Origin: Catellatospora sichuanensis
GTDB lineage: Bacteria > Actinomycetota > Actinomycetes > Mycobacteriales > Micromonosporaceae
NCBI RefSeq assembly: GCF_007483665.1
Contig: NZ_VIQO01000034.1
Coordinates: forward strand, 1-64,000
DNA: 64,000 nucleotides
Reading direction: 5' to 3'
Each line of letters starts with the position of its first letter. The stretch's first letter is position 1. Shown here in pieces: positions 26,248 through 34,895 of the stretch. The position numbers were made by a program, and so were the translations under genes. Under the pieces are notes generated by a model. The model saw only the letters and a program-made list of their open reading frames with translations. It was not told the origin of the DNA and searched no databases.

Positions 26248-26960
26248 GCGCACGGCTGCAGGAACTCGGCTGGCGGCAGACGCCGATGGGCGTGATCAGC
26301 CTGCGCCGCCGGTGGGATCCGATGTTCCGGACCGATGTCTACGAGGTCAAACTCGACGACGACTTCCTCATGTCGAGCCTGTTCACCGTCGCCGAGGAGG
26401 CCGTTGCCGACCTGGCCCTGGCGGAGCTGGACGGCACCGGCTTCGACGTGGCCGTCGGCGGGCTCGGCCTCGGTTACACGGCACTCACCGTGCTCGCCGA
26501 CGAGCGGGTGAACTCGCTGCTGGTGATCGACGCGCTGTCCGACGTCATCGCCTGGCACGAGCAGGGCCTGATCCCGGCGGGCACGACCCTGACCGCAGAC
26601 CCGCGCTGCCGCCTGGCCGAAGGCGACTTCTTCGCCCGCTGCGCGTCCCCGGACGGGCTCGACCCGCACCGGCCCGGCCGGCGTTTCCATGCGATCGTCG
26701 TCGACATCGACCACTCGCCGAGTCACCTGCTGCACCCGAGCCACGCCGGCTTCTACGAGCCGGCGGGCCTGCGCCGGCTGGCCGAGCACCTGCACCCCGG
26801 CGGCGTCTTCACGCTGTGGTCCAACGACCCGCCGGAGGAGCAGTTCACCGCGCGCCTGTCCGGGGTGTTCCGCGACGTGCGGGCCGAGGTGGTCAGCTTC
26901 CCCAACCCGCTGCAGGACCGCGAGTCCACCAACACGGTCTACGTGGCCAGGCGGCGCTGA
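26244..26960 (+). CDS. Spermidine-synthase-like protein
   Basis: A 238-residue Rossmann-fold protein of the spermidine synthase/methyltransferase superfamily. The nucleotide-binding loop is VAVGGLGLGYTALTVLAD, the ribose-binding acidic residue is in LLVIDALSDVIAWHEQ, and FHAIVVDIDHSPSHLLHP stands where polyamine synthases carry active-site aspartates. Known aminopropyltransferase residues are only partly kept, so enzyme activity is uncertain. It is soluble, unlike the membrane-fused relative at 17030-18550. Its start is coupled to the 24-codon upstream ORF. It precedes the glycine riboswitch operon but is not part of it. Confidence 0.75.
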   Translation: MSARLQELGWRQTPMGVISLRRRWDPMFRTDVYEVKLDDDFLMSSLFTVAEEAVADLALAELDGTGFDVAVGGLGLGYTALTVLADERVNSLLVIDALSDVIAWHEQGLIPAGTTLTADPRCRLAEGDFFARCASPDGLDPHRPGRRFHAIVVDIDHSPSHLLHPSHAGFYEPAGLRRLAEHLHPGGVFTLWSNDPPEEQFTARLSGVFRDVRAEVVSFPNPLQDRESTNTVYVARRR

Positions 26961-27039
26961 GCCCGCGGCGGGCGGCGGTTGACGGCGTCCGGGGCGGCGC
27001 TTACGGTACGGCGGACAACTGCATACCTCGCCGACAGAA

Positions 27040-27222
27040 CCACGGCGGGAGAGGCCCGGCGCGACCGGGCCGCCGAAGGAGCAACTCTCCCCGGAATCTC
27101 TCAGGCCCACGTACCGCCGTGGCGAGGCGAACTCTGGAAAGTCAGGACGAAGCCGTCCTGCGCCCAAGGTGCAAGCCGCCAGCGCGGTGAAGCTCTCAGG
27201 CTCCGATGACAGAGGGGGAGGC
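27040..27222 (+). promoter_or_regulatory. Tandem glycine riboswitch
   Basis: Two glycine aptamers are visible. The first (~27040-27118) contains GGGAGAGGCC, CCGAAGGAGCAA and AATCTCTCAGGC. The second (~27120-27222) contains AACTCTGGAAAG, GCCCAAGGTGCAAGCC and GAAGCTCTCAGG followed by GACAGAGGGGG. Both end in the conserved CTCTCAGG core. The element precedes the glycine-cleavage genes. A hairpin at about 27231-27256 may be the expression platform. High glycine would be expected to turn the operon on. Confidence 0.92.
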
Positions 27223-27271
27223 CATCCACCACCGGTGCCGCCTGTGCGGCACCCGGACCAGGGAGCCTCCC

Positions 27272-27442
27272 GTGAGCGCCGTCGCGTCGTCGACCGCTGC
27301 CCACCCCTGTCCCGAACGGGACACGGCCGGGCACGACCAACCTTCCCCCGGACCAACCCCGCTGCACGACGTGCACCGCGGGCTCGGCGCCGTCCTCAAC
27401 CGGTTTCGCCCGCCGGGCCATGCGGCTGGAGGCCGGGCATGA
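27272..27442 (+). pseudogene. gcvT: gcvT stub (5' remnant of the T-protein gene)
   Basis: A 56-codon frame starts at GTG 27272 with GGGAG six bases upstream, and its stop overlaps the gcvH ATG (ATGA). Residues ~28-41 read TPLHDVHRGLGAVL, which matches the start of GcvT proteins (TPLHDxHxxLGA). The remaining ~350 residues of an aminomethyltransferase are missing; after that segment the sequence is unlike GcvT. The position between the glycine riboswitch and gcvH is where gcvT belongs, so an internal deletion is the simplest reading. The spliced remnant keeps translational coupling to gcvH. Confidence 0.6.
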
Positions 27443-27822
27443 GCACCGTCCCCGAGAACCTGCGCTACACCCGGGACCATGAGTGGCTGTCCGACGAGGA
27501 CGTGCCCGCCGTCGGCATCACCGCGTTCGCCGGCGAGGCGCTCGGCGACATCGTCTACCTGGAGCTGCCTCCGGTCGGCACGTCCGTCACGGCGGGGGAG
27601 CCGTGCGGCGAGGTCGAGTCGACGAAGTCGGTCAGCGAGCTGTACGCCCCGGCCGACGGTGAGATCGTCGCGGTGAACCCGGCCGCCGCCGCCGACCCGT
27701 CCCTGCTCAACTCCGACCCGTACGGGCAGGGCTGGCTGTTCCGGCTGCGGCTGACCGGCGCCACGGAGCTGCTCGGCGCGGCGGAGTACGCCGCGCTCAT
27801 CGGGGCGGAGGGACACCGGTGA
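27439..27822 (+). CDS. gcvH: Glycine cleavage system H protein
   Basis: A 127-residue H protein, the lipoyl carrier that shuttles the aminomethyl group from P to T and is then reoxidised by L. The lipoyl site is [15 protein letters not shown] with Lys63. N-terminal [12 protein letters not shown] and the C-terminal [14 protein letters not shown] motif are canonical, and the length is typical. It is preceded by the gcvT stub and overlaps glyA by 4 bp (GTGA). It is controlled by the tandem glycine riboswitch. P protein is not encoded in this window. Confidence 0.95.
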   Translation: MSTVPENLRYTRDHEWLSDEDVPAVGITAFAGEALGDIVYLELPPVGTSVTAGEPCGEVESTKSVSELYAPADGEIVAVNPAAAADPSLLNSDPYGQGWLFRLRLTGATELLGAAEYAALIGAEGHR

Positions 27823-29090
27823 CGACGCTGGACTCCCCGCTGGCCGAGTTCGACCCCGAGGTGCACGCGGCGCTGCGCGCCGAGCTGGGCCGCCAGCGCG
27901 ACACCCTGGAGATGATCGCGAGCGAGAACTTCGCGCCGCTGGCCGTGCTGCAGGCGCAGGGTTCCGTGCTGACCAACAAGTACGCCGAGGGTTACCCGGG
28001 GCGGCGCTACTACGGCGGCTGCGAGCACGTCGACGTGGTGGAGCGGCTGGCGATCGAGCGGGTGAAGGCGCTGTTCGGCGCGGCGTACGCCAACGTGCAG
28101 CCGCATTCGGGTGCGCAGGCCAACGCGGCGGCCATGATGGCGCTGATCCAGCCCGGCGACACGATCCTCGGCCTGGACCTGGCGCACGGCGGCCACCTGA
28201 CCCACGGCATGCGGATCAACTTCTCCGGGCGGCTGTACCGGGCGATCGCCTATCACGTGTCGGCTGAGGACGGCCGGGTCGACCTCGCCGAGGTGGAGCG
28301 GCTCGCCCTCGAACACCGGCCCGCACTGATCATCGCGGGCTGGTCGGCGTACCCGAGGCAGCTCGACTTCGCCGCCTTCCGCAAGATCGCGGACCTGGTG
28401 GGCGCACGGCTCATGGTGGACATGGCGCACTTCGCCGGCCTGGTCGCGGCGGGCCTGCACCCGAACCCGGTGCCGTACGCCGACGTGGTCACCACGACGA
28501 CGCACAAGACCCTGGGCGGCCCGCGTGGGGGAGTGGTGCTCACCGACCACTCCGACGTCGCCCGGAAGGTGAACAGCGCGGTGTTCCCCGGCCAGCAGGG
28601 CGGCCCGCTGGAGCACGTCATCGCCGCGAAGGCGGTCGGCTTCAAGATGGCCGCGGGACCGGAGTTCGCGCAGCGCCAGCGGCGTACGCTCGACGGCGCG
28701 CGCCTGCTGGCGCAGCGGCTGTCCGCACCCGACGTCGCCGCGGCCGGGGTGTCCGTGCTGACCGGCGGCACCGACGTGCACCTGGTCCTGGTGGACCTGC
28801 GGTCGTCCGAGCTGGACGGGCGGCAGGCCGAGGACCGGCTGCACGGTGTCGGCATCACCGTGAACCGCAACGCCGTGCCGGGCGACCCCCGCCCACCGAT
28901 GATCACCTCCGGGCTGCGTATCGGCACCGCCGCGCTGGCCGCCCGCGGGTTCGCCGAGGCCGACTTCGCCGAGGTCGCCGACCTCGTCGCGCAGGCGCTG
29001 CTGCCGACGTTCGACGACGACGCCGCGGCCGCCCTGCGGGCCAGGGTCGCCGCGCTCACCGCCGCGCACCCGCTGTATCCGGCGCTGTGA
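27819..29090 (+). CDS. glyA: Serine hydroxymethyltransferase
   Basis: A 423-residue PLP enzyme interconverting serine and glycine with tetrahydrofolate. The N-terminal [28 protein letters not shown]-type block is canonical ([10 protein letters not shown], then [17 protein letters not shown]), and the PLP lysine is Lys230 in [14 protein letters not shown]. The length is normal. Translation starts at GTG 27819 inside gcvH. Under the glycine riboswitch it turns excess glycine into serine using methylene-THF. It may be an operon-specific second copy; whether another glyA exists is not visible here. A strong hairpin follows the stop. Confidence 0.95.
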   Translation: MTTLDSPLAEFDPEVHAALRAELGRQRDTLEMIASENFAPLAVLQAQGSVLTNKYAEGYPGRRYYGGCEHVDVVERLAIERVKALFGAAYANVQPHSGAQANAAAMMALIQPGDTILGLDLAHGGHLTHGMRINFSGRLYRAIAYHVSAEDGRVDLAEVERLALEHRPALIIAGWSAYPRQLDFAAFRKIADLVGARLMVDMAHFAGLVAAGLHPNPVPYADVVTTTTHKTLGGPRGGVVLTDHSDVARKVNSAVFPGQQGGPLEHVIAAKAVGFKMAAGPEFAQRQRRTLDGARLLAQRLSAPDVAAAGVSVLTGGTDVHLVLVDLRSSELDGRQAEDRLHGVGITVNRNAVPGDPRPPMITSGLRIGTAALAARGFAEADFAEVADLVAQALLPTFDDDAAAALRARVAALTAAHPLYPAL

Positions 29091-29096
29091 CCAACC

Positions 29097-29146
29097 GCGC
29101 CATGTCCCGACGCCGCCACCATCCGGGCGACGTCGGGACATGGCGC
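29097..29146 (+). terminator. Terminator after glyA
   Basis: A perfect 16-bp inverted repeat (29097-29112 with 29131-29146) and an 18-nt loop, starting 6 bp after the glyA stop. Confidence 0.65.
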
Positions 29147-29171
29147 CCATGTGTTCAAGATGATCTATGTA

Positions 29172-29214
29172 GAAGTCTTTCGTTACTTCATTGATGTTGG
29201 TTGAATAGTTTCAC
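29172..29214 (+). promoter_or_regulatory. Shared M23 upstream motif, copy 1
   Basis: An AT-rich block ending in GGTTGAATAGTTTCAC lies upstream of the M23 peptidase gene at 29248. A closely similar block, with the same order of tctttc and GGTTG-ATAGTTTCAC, precedes the other M23 gene (55978-56020). It may be a promoter with an operator. Confidence 0.5.
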
Positions 29215-29247
29215 TCTCATTCCTCGACACCCCCTGACGGAGAGATA

Positions 29248-30219
29248 GTGAGACTTCCCCTCGCCCTGCGCGCTGCTGTCGCCGGGCTCGCCACCGCCAC
29301 CCTCGTCGTGCTCGGCCCCGCCGGGCCGGCGTCCGCGGCGACGACCATCGTGGACAACGCCACCGCCGGCGGGTTCACCGCCAGCGCCAACTGGGGCACC
29401 TCGGCCTGGTCCGCGCAGCGCTACGGCGCCGACTACCGCTTCGCCAGCCCGGACACCACCGCCAGCGACGCTGCCTGGTTCACCGCCACGGTCGCGGCGG
29501 CCGGCCCGCACACGGTCGAAGTCTGGTATCCCGCCGACGCCGGCTACAACAACGCCACCCCGTTCGTCGTCGCCGCCAGCGGCGGCAACCAGACGGTCGT
29601 GGTGAACCAGCGCGCCAACGGCGGCCGCTGGGTCAGCCTTGGCACGTTCAACCTGGCCGCGGGCACGCGCAGCGTGGTCGGGGTGAGCCGGTGGACCAAC
29701 GGCACCGGCTACGTCGTCGCCGACGCGATCCGGCTGACGTCGACCACCGGCGCTCCGGCGTTCGCCCTGCCGCTGGCCAAGAGCGCGCTGCCGCGCAGCG
29801 AGTACGACGATCCGCACCACGACTACCCGGCCATCGACCTGCCGGTAGGCACGGGCACCCCGGCCTACGCCGTGCGCGGCGGCACGGTCGTGATCATCGA
29901 CGACAGTTCGTGCGGCCGCGGCGTCAACCTGACGGGAGCCGACGGCAACGTCTACACGTACTGCCACTTCTCGTCGTGGTCGGTGGCCAACGGTGCCACC
30001 GTCGTGGCCGGACAGCAGGTCGGCCTCACCGGTAACACGGGCAACTCGACCGGGCCCCACCTGCACTTCGGCATCCGCACCGGCAGCACCCGCCGGTGCC
30101 CGCAGAACTTCCTGCTGGCGCTCTACGACGGGGTCACCCCGCCCGCCGCGACCAGCCTGCCGACCACCGGCTGCTTCTACACCAGCCTGACCTCGGCCAC
30201 CGTCCAGCCGCTCGGCTGA
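29248..30219 (+). CDS. Secreted M23 peptidase with golvesin-like domain
   Basis: A 323-residue secreted protein. The signal peptide is cleaved near GPASA (~30). Residues ~33-165 form a golvesin/Xly-type beta-sandwich with WFTATVAAAGPHTVEVWYPA and VVADAIRLTS, likely a wall- or glycan-binding module. Residues ~170-300 form an M23/LytM endopeptidase: zinc site HHDYPAIDLP (the His is further from the Asp than in the usual HxxxD) and GPHLHFGI. It should cleave peptidoglycan cross-links outside the cell. The start is GTG 29248 with GGAGAG upstream. It is a single gene with its own promoter motif and a shared terminator. Confidence 0.85.
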   Translation: MRLPLALRAAVAGLATATLVVLGPAGPASAATTIVDNATAGGFTASANWGTSAWSAQRYGADYRFASPDTTASDAAWFTATVAAAGPHTVEVWYPADAGYNNATPFVVAASGGNQTVVVNQRANGGRWVSLGTFNLAAGTRSVVGVSRWTNGTGYVVADAIRLTSTTGAPAFALPLAKSALPRSEYDDPHHDYPAIDLPVGTGTPAYAVRGGTVVIIDDSSCGRGVNLTGADGNVYTYCHFSSWSVANGATVVAGQQVGLTGNTGNSTGPHLHFGIRTGSTRRCPQNFLLALYDGVTPPAATSLPTTGCFYTSLTSATVQPLG

Positions 30220-30226
30220 CCGCCCG

Positions 30227-30262
30227 GCCGGTGGAGCGCCCGCCCGCGGGCGCGCCACCGGC
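30227..30262. terminator. Bidirectional terminator
   Basis: A near-perfect hairpin lies between the convergent M23 and transporter genes, with outer arms GCCGGTGG (30227-30234) and CCACCGGC (30255-30262) and an inner GCGCCCG/CGGGCGC stem. Confidence 0.65.
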
Positions 30263-30268
30263 ACCGGG

Positions 30269-31555
30269 TCAGAAGAAGCGCAGATAGAGGTACGGCACGC
30301 AGATCGCCACGGTGATCACGGTGACGATCAGGCCGTACTTGGTGAACTGCCAGAAGGAGATCGGCTTGCCGGCGCGTTCGGCGATGCCGAGCACGACCAC
30401 GTTGGCGGACGCGCCGATCGCGGTGGCGTTGCCGCCGAGATCGGCGCCGAGGGCCAGGGCCCACCACAGCACGTTGCCCTGCGGCGTGCCGTCTGCCTCG
30501 ACCAGGTCGGCGACGATCGGGCTCATCGTGGCGACGTACGGGATGTTGTCCACGATCGCCGACAGCACCGCCGACGCCCACAGCAGCAGCATGGTCGCGC
30601 CCCACAGCCTGCCCTCGACCGCCTCGACGGCCGCCGCCGAGACGGCGGCGATCACTCCGGTGTTGACCAGCGCGCCGACCATGATGAACAACCCCGCGAA
30701 GAAGATCAGGGTGTGCCACTCGACGTCCCTGGCGATCTCGTCCGGGTCGAGGCGGGAGGCGGCCAGCAGCAGCAGGCCGCCGACGATCGCGACCACCGCG
30801 GGCTCCAGGTGCAGGACCGAGTGCAGCACGAACGCGGCCAGCACCACGGCGAGGAAGACCAGGCTGATCGCCAGCAGGCGCGGGTTGCGGATCGCGTCGC
30901 GCTCCCGCATCGCCATCACTGAGGCGATCTTGGCATTGTCGCTGCGGAACGCGTCGCGGAACAGCCAGCGGCACAGCCCGAGGAACACCACCAGCAGGAT
31001 CACCACGATCGGGGCCAGCACGTTCAGGAAGTCGTTGAAGGTCAGGCCGGACCGGCTCGCGATGATGATGTTGGGCGGGTCGCCGATCAGGGTGGCGGTG
31101 CCGCCGATGTTGGACGCCATCACCTCGGCGATCAGGAACGGCGCGGCAGGCAGGCCGAGCCGGTCGCACACGAACAGCGTCACCGGCGCCACCAGCAGCA
31201 CGGTGGTCACGTTGTCCAGCCCGGCGGAGGCGACCGCGGTGAGGACCACGAGCAGGACCATCACCGGGTACGGACGGCCGCGGGCGCGTTTGACGGCCCA
31301 GATCGCCACGAACTCGAACAGCCCGGTGCGCCGCAGCACCGCCACGATCAGCATCATGCCGATGAGCAGCATGATCACGTTCCAGTCGATGCCGGATTCC
31401 TCGGAGAAGAACGCGTGCTCGGCATCGGTAGCGCCGATCAGGAGCATCACCACCGCGCCGCCCAGCGCCGCCGCGACCCGGTGCACCCACTCCGTCGCGA
31501 TGAACACGTAGGCGATCGCGAACACCGCCAGCGCGAGCCAGGCCTGCCCGCTCAC
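30269..31555 (-). CDS. ArsB/NhaD-family ion transporter
   Basis: A membrane protein of 428 residues with about eleven helices. It carries the ion-transporter signatures ASAGLDNVTTVLLVAPV and SNIGGTATLIGDPPNIIIAS in the first half and the mirrored SAIVDNIPYVATMSPIV and ALGADLGGNATAIGASAN in the second, with ESGIDWNVIMLLIGMMLIV before them. This matches SLC13/ArsB/NhaD-type secondary transporters. The substrate (Na+, arsenite or an anion) is not decidable. The GTG start overlaps the stop of the CBS-domain gene (GTGA). Confidence 0.85.
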   Translation of the reverse strand: MSGQAWLALAVFAIAYVFIATEWVHRVAAALGGAVVMLLIGATDAEHAFFSEESGIDWNVIMLLIGMMLIVAVLRRTGLFEFVAIWAVKRARGRPYPVMVLLVVLTAVASAGLDNVTTVLLVAPVTLFVCDRLGLPAAPFLIAEVMASNIGGTATLIGDPPNIIIASRSGLTFNDFLNVLAPIVVILLVVFLGLCRWLFRDAFRSDNAKIASVMAMRERDAIRNPRLLAISLVFLAVVLAAFVLHSVLHLEPAVVAIVGGLLLLAASRLDPDEIARDVEWHTLIFFAGLFIMVGALVNTGVIAAVSAAAVEAVEGRLWGATMLLLWASAVLSAIVDNIPYVATMSPIVADLVEADGTPQGNVLWWALALGADLGGNATAIGASANVVVLGIAERAGKPISFWQFTKYGLIVTVITVAICVPYLYLRFF

Positions 31556-31995
31556 GCCGGCACCACGCGGTCCAGCAGGCCGTGCAGCGTCACCGCACCG
31601 AGCAGCCTGCCGCGGTCGACCACGGCGACCAGCGGGCTGCGGGTGCGCGCCATCAGCGCGGCGATCTCCAGTGCCGTCGCGTCCGGCGCCACCACGGGCA
31701 GCTCGTGCGGCTGCGGTGGCAGCAGCTCGCGCACCGTGCGGCCGCCCAGCTCGCGGACGAACACGTCGGCGGCGGCCTCGTCCACCAGGTGGGTCAGGTT
31801 CGGGTCGTCCTGGAAGTACGAGGGCACCGCCAGGCGCAGCACCTGGGTGCCCGGCAGCACCGCGAACGGTGCGCCCGCGTCGTCGACCACGATCAGGCCG
31901 GGCAGGTCGGCGTCGGCCAGGATGCGGGTGGTGTCCAGCGCGGGGGTGGACAGCGTGACCGTGGGATAGGACACCACGAGATCGGATGCGCGCAT
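31552..31995 (-). CDS. Tandem CBS-domain protein
   Basis: A 147-residue soluble protein with two CBS motifs: VSYPTVTLSTPALDTTRILADADLPGLIV (segments STPALDTTRIL and LPGLIVVDDAG) and VVAPDATALEIAALMARTRSPLVAVVDRG (segments ATALEIAALM and SPLVAVVDRGRLLGAV). CBS pairs bind adenine nucleotides and gate channels, transporters and enzymes. It is the upstream partner of, and translationally coupled to, the ArsB/NhaD-type transporter, so it probably regulates that transporter by energy charge (inference). The start is ATG 31993-31995. Confidence 0.85.
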   Translation of the reverse strand: MRASDLVVSYPTVTLSTPALDTTRILADADLPGLIVVDDAGAPFAVLPGTQVLRLAVPSYFQDDPNLTHLVDEAAADVFVRELGGRTVRELLPPQPHELPVVAPDATALEIAALMARTRSPLVAVVDRGRLLGAVTLHGLLDRVVPA

Positions 31996-32234
31996 GGCCG
32001 GGGCTCCTGTTCTGGCGGTCGACGAATGTCGATGCCGACCAGACTTCCCGGCGCTCCTCGGGCCAGCGTAGCCGATCTTCGGGACGCGGTCCACGGAACG
32101 AAGCCGAGCGCCGTACCGGCCCGGTTGCGCCTGGCCGGGCGGCGGCGAACGCTCCGTCAGGCCGATGGCACCCCGAGCGGGCCGGGTCTATAGTCGACAG
32201 CTGTCCATTCGCGACGGTCAGTGGAGGTTCGGAC

Positions 32235-33221
32235 ATGGTGATCATGGCGCCGCCCGTGACGGGCCCCGATCTGCCGCCGCGCCGCCCCCGGCGCGCCGCG
32301 GCCCTGTTCTCGCACCTCGGCTGGGAAGCGGTCCTGTTCGTGCTGGTCGCCATCGCGGCACTGGTCGTCGGCGCGCAGAGCGACGGCGACGCCTTCGGCC
32401 GCGGACTGTGGATGTCGCTGGCCACGGTCGGCCTGCTCGCCAGCGGCTTCGCCCTCTCGCTGCGCACCGGTAACCCGAACCTCGCCGTCGGGGCGCTGTC
32501 GGCGCTGGCCGGGGTCGTCTACGCCAAGCTCGTCGAGGCCGACTGGCCGGGTGTGCTCGCCGGGCTCACCGCGGTAGCGATCGTCGCGCTGTTCTGCCTC
32601 GTCCTCGGTGTGGTCACCGGGCTCACCTCGGCTCCCGCCTGGGCTGTGTCGCTCGGCGGCCTCGCCGTGGCGCAGGGTGTCGCGCTGGGCCTGGCCGACT
32701 CCCGCGGTGTCATCCTGCGCGACGGCCCGGACTCCGCATGGGCGGCGTGGGCCTGGGCGGGCGTGTTCGTGCTCGGCTCCATCTCCGGCGGAATCGCCTT
32801 CCTCATCAAGCGCGGGCGGCGCGCGGTCACCGTGCCCCGGGTCGACGGCGAGGTTCCGCGATTCGAGGTGAAACGGCTGCTCGGCGCGGTGGCCGGGTTC
32901 GCCGGGTCCGGCATGCTGGCCGCGGTCAGCGGCATCGCGCTGGTGGGCCACCTCGGCGGCGCCTTCCCCGGCACCGGCGACCGGATGCTGCTCGCGGTGG
33001 CCGCAGTGCTGCTCGGCGGCGTGAGCGTCTTCACCTACCGCGGCGGCGTGGCGGGCACGGTGCTGGCCACCGCGCTGCTCGTGCTGACCGACTTCGCGCT
33101 GCGCCTGGCCGACGCGCCGAGCTGGCTGGCCTTCACCCTGCCCGCAGGCGTGGCGATCCTGCTCGGGGTCGCCGTCGGCTGGGTGCTGGACAAGATCGCC
33201 GGTCCTGAGCTGCCCCGCTAG
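32235..33221 (+). CDS. RbsC-like multi-helix membrane protein
   Basis: A 328-residue protein with about nine membrane helices. The pattern resembles ribose-type ABC permeases (FALSLRTGNPNLAVGALSALAGVVYA, seen as LSLRTGNPNLAVGALSAL, and GLTSAPAWAVSLGGLAVAQG). The central loop (~180-205) carries a basic stretch IKRGRRAVTVPRVDGEVP. No ATPase or binding protein is nearby, so it is either an orphan permease or a relative with another role. The ATG at 32235 has GGAGG seven bases upstream, so the longer upstream frame is rejected. It is divergent from the CBS gene. Confidence 0.65.
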   Translation: MVIMAPPVTGPDLPPRRPRRAAALFSHLGWEAVLFVLVAIAALVVGAQSDGDAFGRGLWMSLATVGLLASGFALSLRTGNPNLAVGALSALAGVVYAKLVEADWPGVLAGLTAVAIVALFCLVLGVVTGLTSAPAWAVSLGGLAVAQGVALGLADSRGVILRDGPDSAWAAWAWAGVFVLGSISGGIAFLIKRGRRAVTVPRVDGEVPRFEVKRLLGAVAGFAGSGMLAAVSGIALVGHLGGAFPGTGDRMLLAVAAVLLGGVSVFTYRGGVAGTVLATALLVLTDFALRLADAPSWLAFTLPAGVAILLGVAVGWVLDKIAGPELPR

Positions 33222-33254
33222 GGGCCCACGCGACCGCAGGTCCTGTGCCACTAT

Positions 33255-33848
33255 GTGTCCGTGACCGAGGCGGGCGGGGTTCCGGCACGGTTCGGCGACC
33301 TGTGGGCCGCCGACCGGGCGCGGCAGAACGCGGCGTTCGACGCTTTCATGGACGAGACCGGGCAGCCGGTCCCATGGGCGCACGAGGTCTGGGGCGAAGT
33401 GGTCGCTCAGCTCGGCCATGCCGACAACCACAACCGTGCCGTCGCGGCACAGCTGCTGTGCAACCTCGCCGCGGGCGACCCGTCGGAGCGCATCGTCGAC
33501 GACCTGCCCGCGCTGATCGAGGTCACCCGCGACCCGCGGTTCGTCACCGCGCGGCACTGCCTGCTGTCACTGTGGCGCATCGGGCTGGCCGGGCCGGTCG
33601 AGCGGGCCGCGGTCGTCGCGGCGCTGGAGGGCCGCTACCGCGACTGTGCGGCCGAGAAGAACGCGACGCTGATCCGCAACGACATCGTCGCGAGCCTGCG
33701 CCGACTGTGCGACGCCACCGGCGACGCCGGGATCGAGTCCACGGCGCGCCGGCTCATCGACCTGGAGACGGACCCGAAGTACCGGCGCAAGTACCTCGGG
33801 CACTGGAAGCCGGACAGGGCGGGGGCCGCCCGGGCCGCGCAGAGCTGA
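33255..33848 (+). CDS. HEAT-like helical repeat protein
   Basis: A 197-residue soluble protein of unknown function that looks fully alpha-helical. Repeated helix pairs such as AHEVWGEVVAQLGHADNHNRAVAAQLLCNLA and DLPALIEVTRDPRFVTARHCLLSLWRIG (shorter cores: NRAVAAQLLCNLA and RFVTARHCLLSLW) resemble HEAT repeats. It may act as a protein-binding scaffold. Two GTG starts (33255 and 33261) are possible. It follows the RbsC-like gene by 33 bp and may be co-transcribed. Confidence 0.6.
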   Translation: MSVTEAGGVPARFGDLWAADRARQNAAFDAFMDETGQPVPWAHEVWGEVVAQLGHADNHNRAVAAQLLCNLAAGDPSERIVDDLPALIEVTRDPRFVTARHCLLSLWRIGLAGPVERAAVVAALEGRYRDCAAEKNATLIRNDIVASLRRLCDATGDAGIESTARRLIDLETDPKYRRKYLGHWKPDRAGAARAAQS

Positions 33849-33887
33849 CGCCCGCGCTCCCGGGCCGCGACCGCCGCCCGCGCTACA

Positions 33888-34166
33888 TCAGGCACATTCG
33901 ACGCACACGTCCTTGCCTGCCGCCGCCCGCTGGTTGCGGTGGCGGACCAGGAAGCACTTCGTGCAGCGGAACTCGTCCGCCTGCTGGGCCACGACCGGCA
34001 CGGTCAGCTCTTCGTCGAGCTGTTCGCCGCCGGGCAGGTCGTAGGACTCGCTCTCCTCGACGTCCACCGCCGAAGCGTTGGGCGCATCCCGTCGGGCCCG
34101 CAGTTCCTCGAGGCTGTCTTCCTCGACGGCGGGCGTGCGGGGCGTGTCGTAGTCGGTGATTGCCAT
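33888..34166 (-). CDS. DUF4193 zinc-ribbon protein
   Basis: A 92-residue acidic protein restricted to actinobacteria. The N-terminal MAITDYDTPR and the C-terminal paired cysteines (CTKCFLVRHRNQ followed by CVEC) define DUF4193. The four cysteines should bind zinc. Acidic residues dominate the middle (VDVEESESYDLPGGEQLDEE). A role as a small transcription-associated protein is often guessed but not shown. It starts at ATG 34164-34166 and is a single gene. Confidence 0.9.
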   Translation of the reverse strand: MAITDYDTPRTPAVEEDSLEELRARRDAPNASAVDVEESESYDLPGGEQLDEELTVPVVAQQADEFRCTKCFLVRHRNQRAAAGKDVCVECA

Positions 34167-34324
34167 GGTCTTCTCCCCCCTCGTGACGCACCGTTGGAAC
34201 ACCGTCACTGTGTTGCCTATTCCAGTCCCGCCGATGTTGTTCCGCATCACATCTCGGCAGCGGCGGGGTGTTGCAGGTTCAACGCCGGGGCCGTCGTTTC
34301 GGTTCGCGGCTGCGAGGGTCTTTC

Positions 34325-34789
34325 TTACGGCCCTCGCCGGCCCTTTCGACGGCTACGAGATCCCCTGGTGGTGGAGGTGCGCGACCACCCGCAGCGCCCC
34401 GTCGCCGCGGTGCAGCAGGTGGCGGAGACGAGCTTGATCCCGCTCCCGCCGGTGCGCGCGGCCCACCACCACGTGCGGGCGAGAGTGTAGCCCCCGCCGG
34501 GGTGCTCGATCGTGAACCTGTCGAAGATCGGCGCGCCGACACGCGTCCGCGTGCCCGTCTCGACCGGGCGGCGCGGCGTCGGGAGGGTTTCACGGATCAC
34601 CGGTCCGGTCTGGCGGAATTGTTGCCGACCAGCAAATCCTGGGGCAGCGGCCGGGTCGGCCGGACCTGCCCCGAGCGTACTCGGCGCATGACCGGGCGAG
34701 GGCCGGTGATCTCGGCCACGGTGACCCCGACGGTGAACATGCGGCGAGGTTAGCCGGTCCAAGCGGACATCATTCTGTGAAACGCTCAT
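34325..34789 (-). other. Doubtful open frame
   Basis: The 730 bp between DUF4193 and the GH43 gene contain no clear gene. This open minus-strand frame includes a plausible stretch (TRVGAPIFDRFTIEHPGGGY, then TWWWAARTGGSGIKLVSATC), but its ends are Arg/Pro-rich and codon quality is poor. A 46-codon ATG frame overlaps its 5' part. It could be a decayed gene or a small unrecognised protein. Confidence 0.2.
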
Positions 34790-34895
34790 TCACTCCAGTA
34801 CCGGGCAGGCCGCGTCCGGTCACGGCACGGCCGAACGGCATCCGGATGCTGCCGCCCGCCGCCACCGTGGCGCTGGTGGCGGCGGGCGGCGACGG

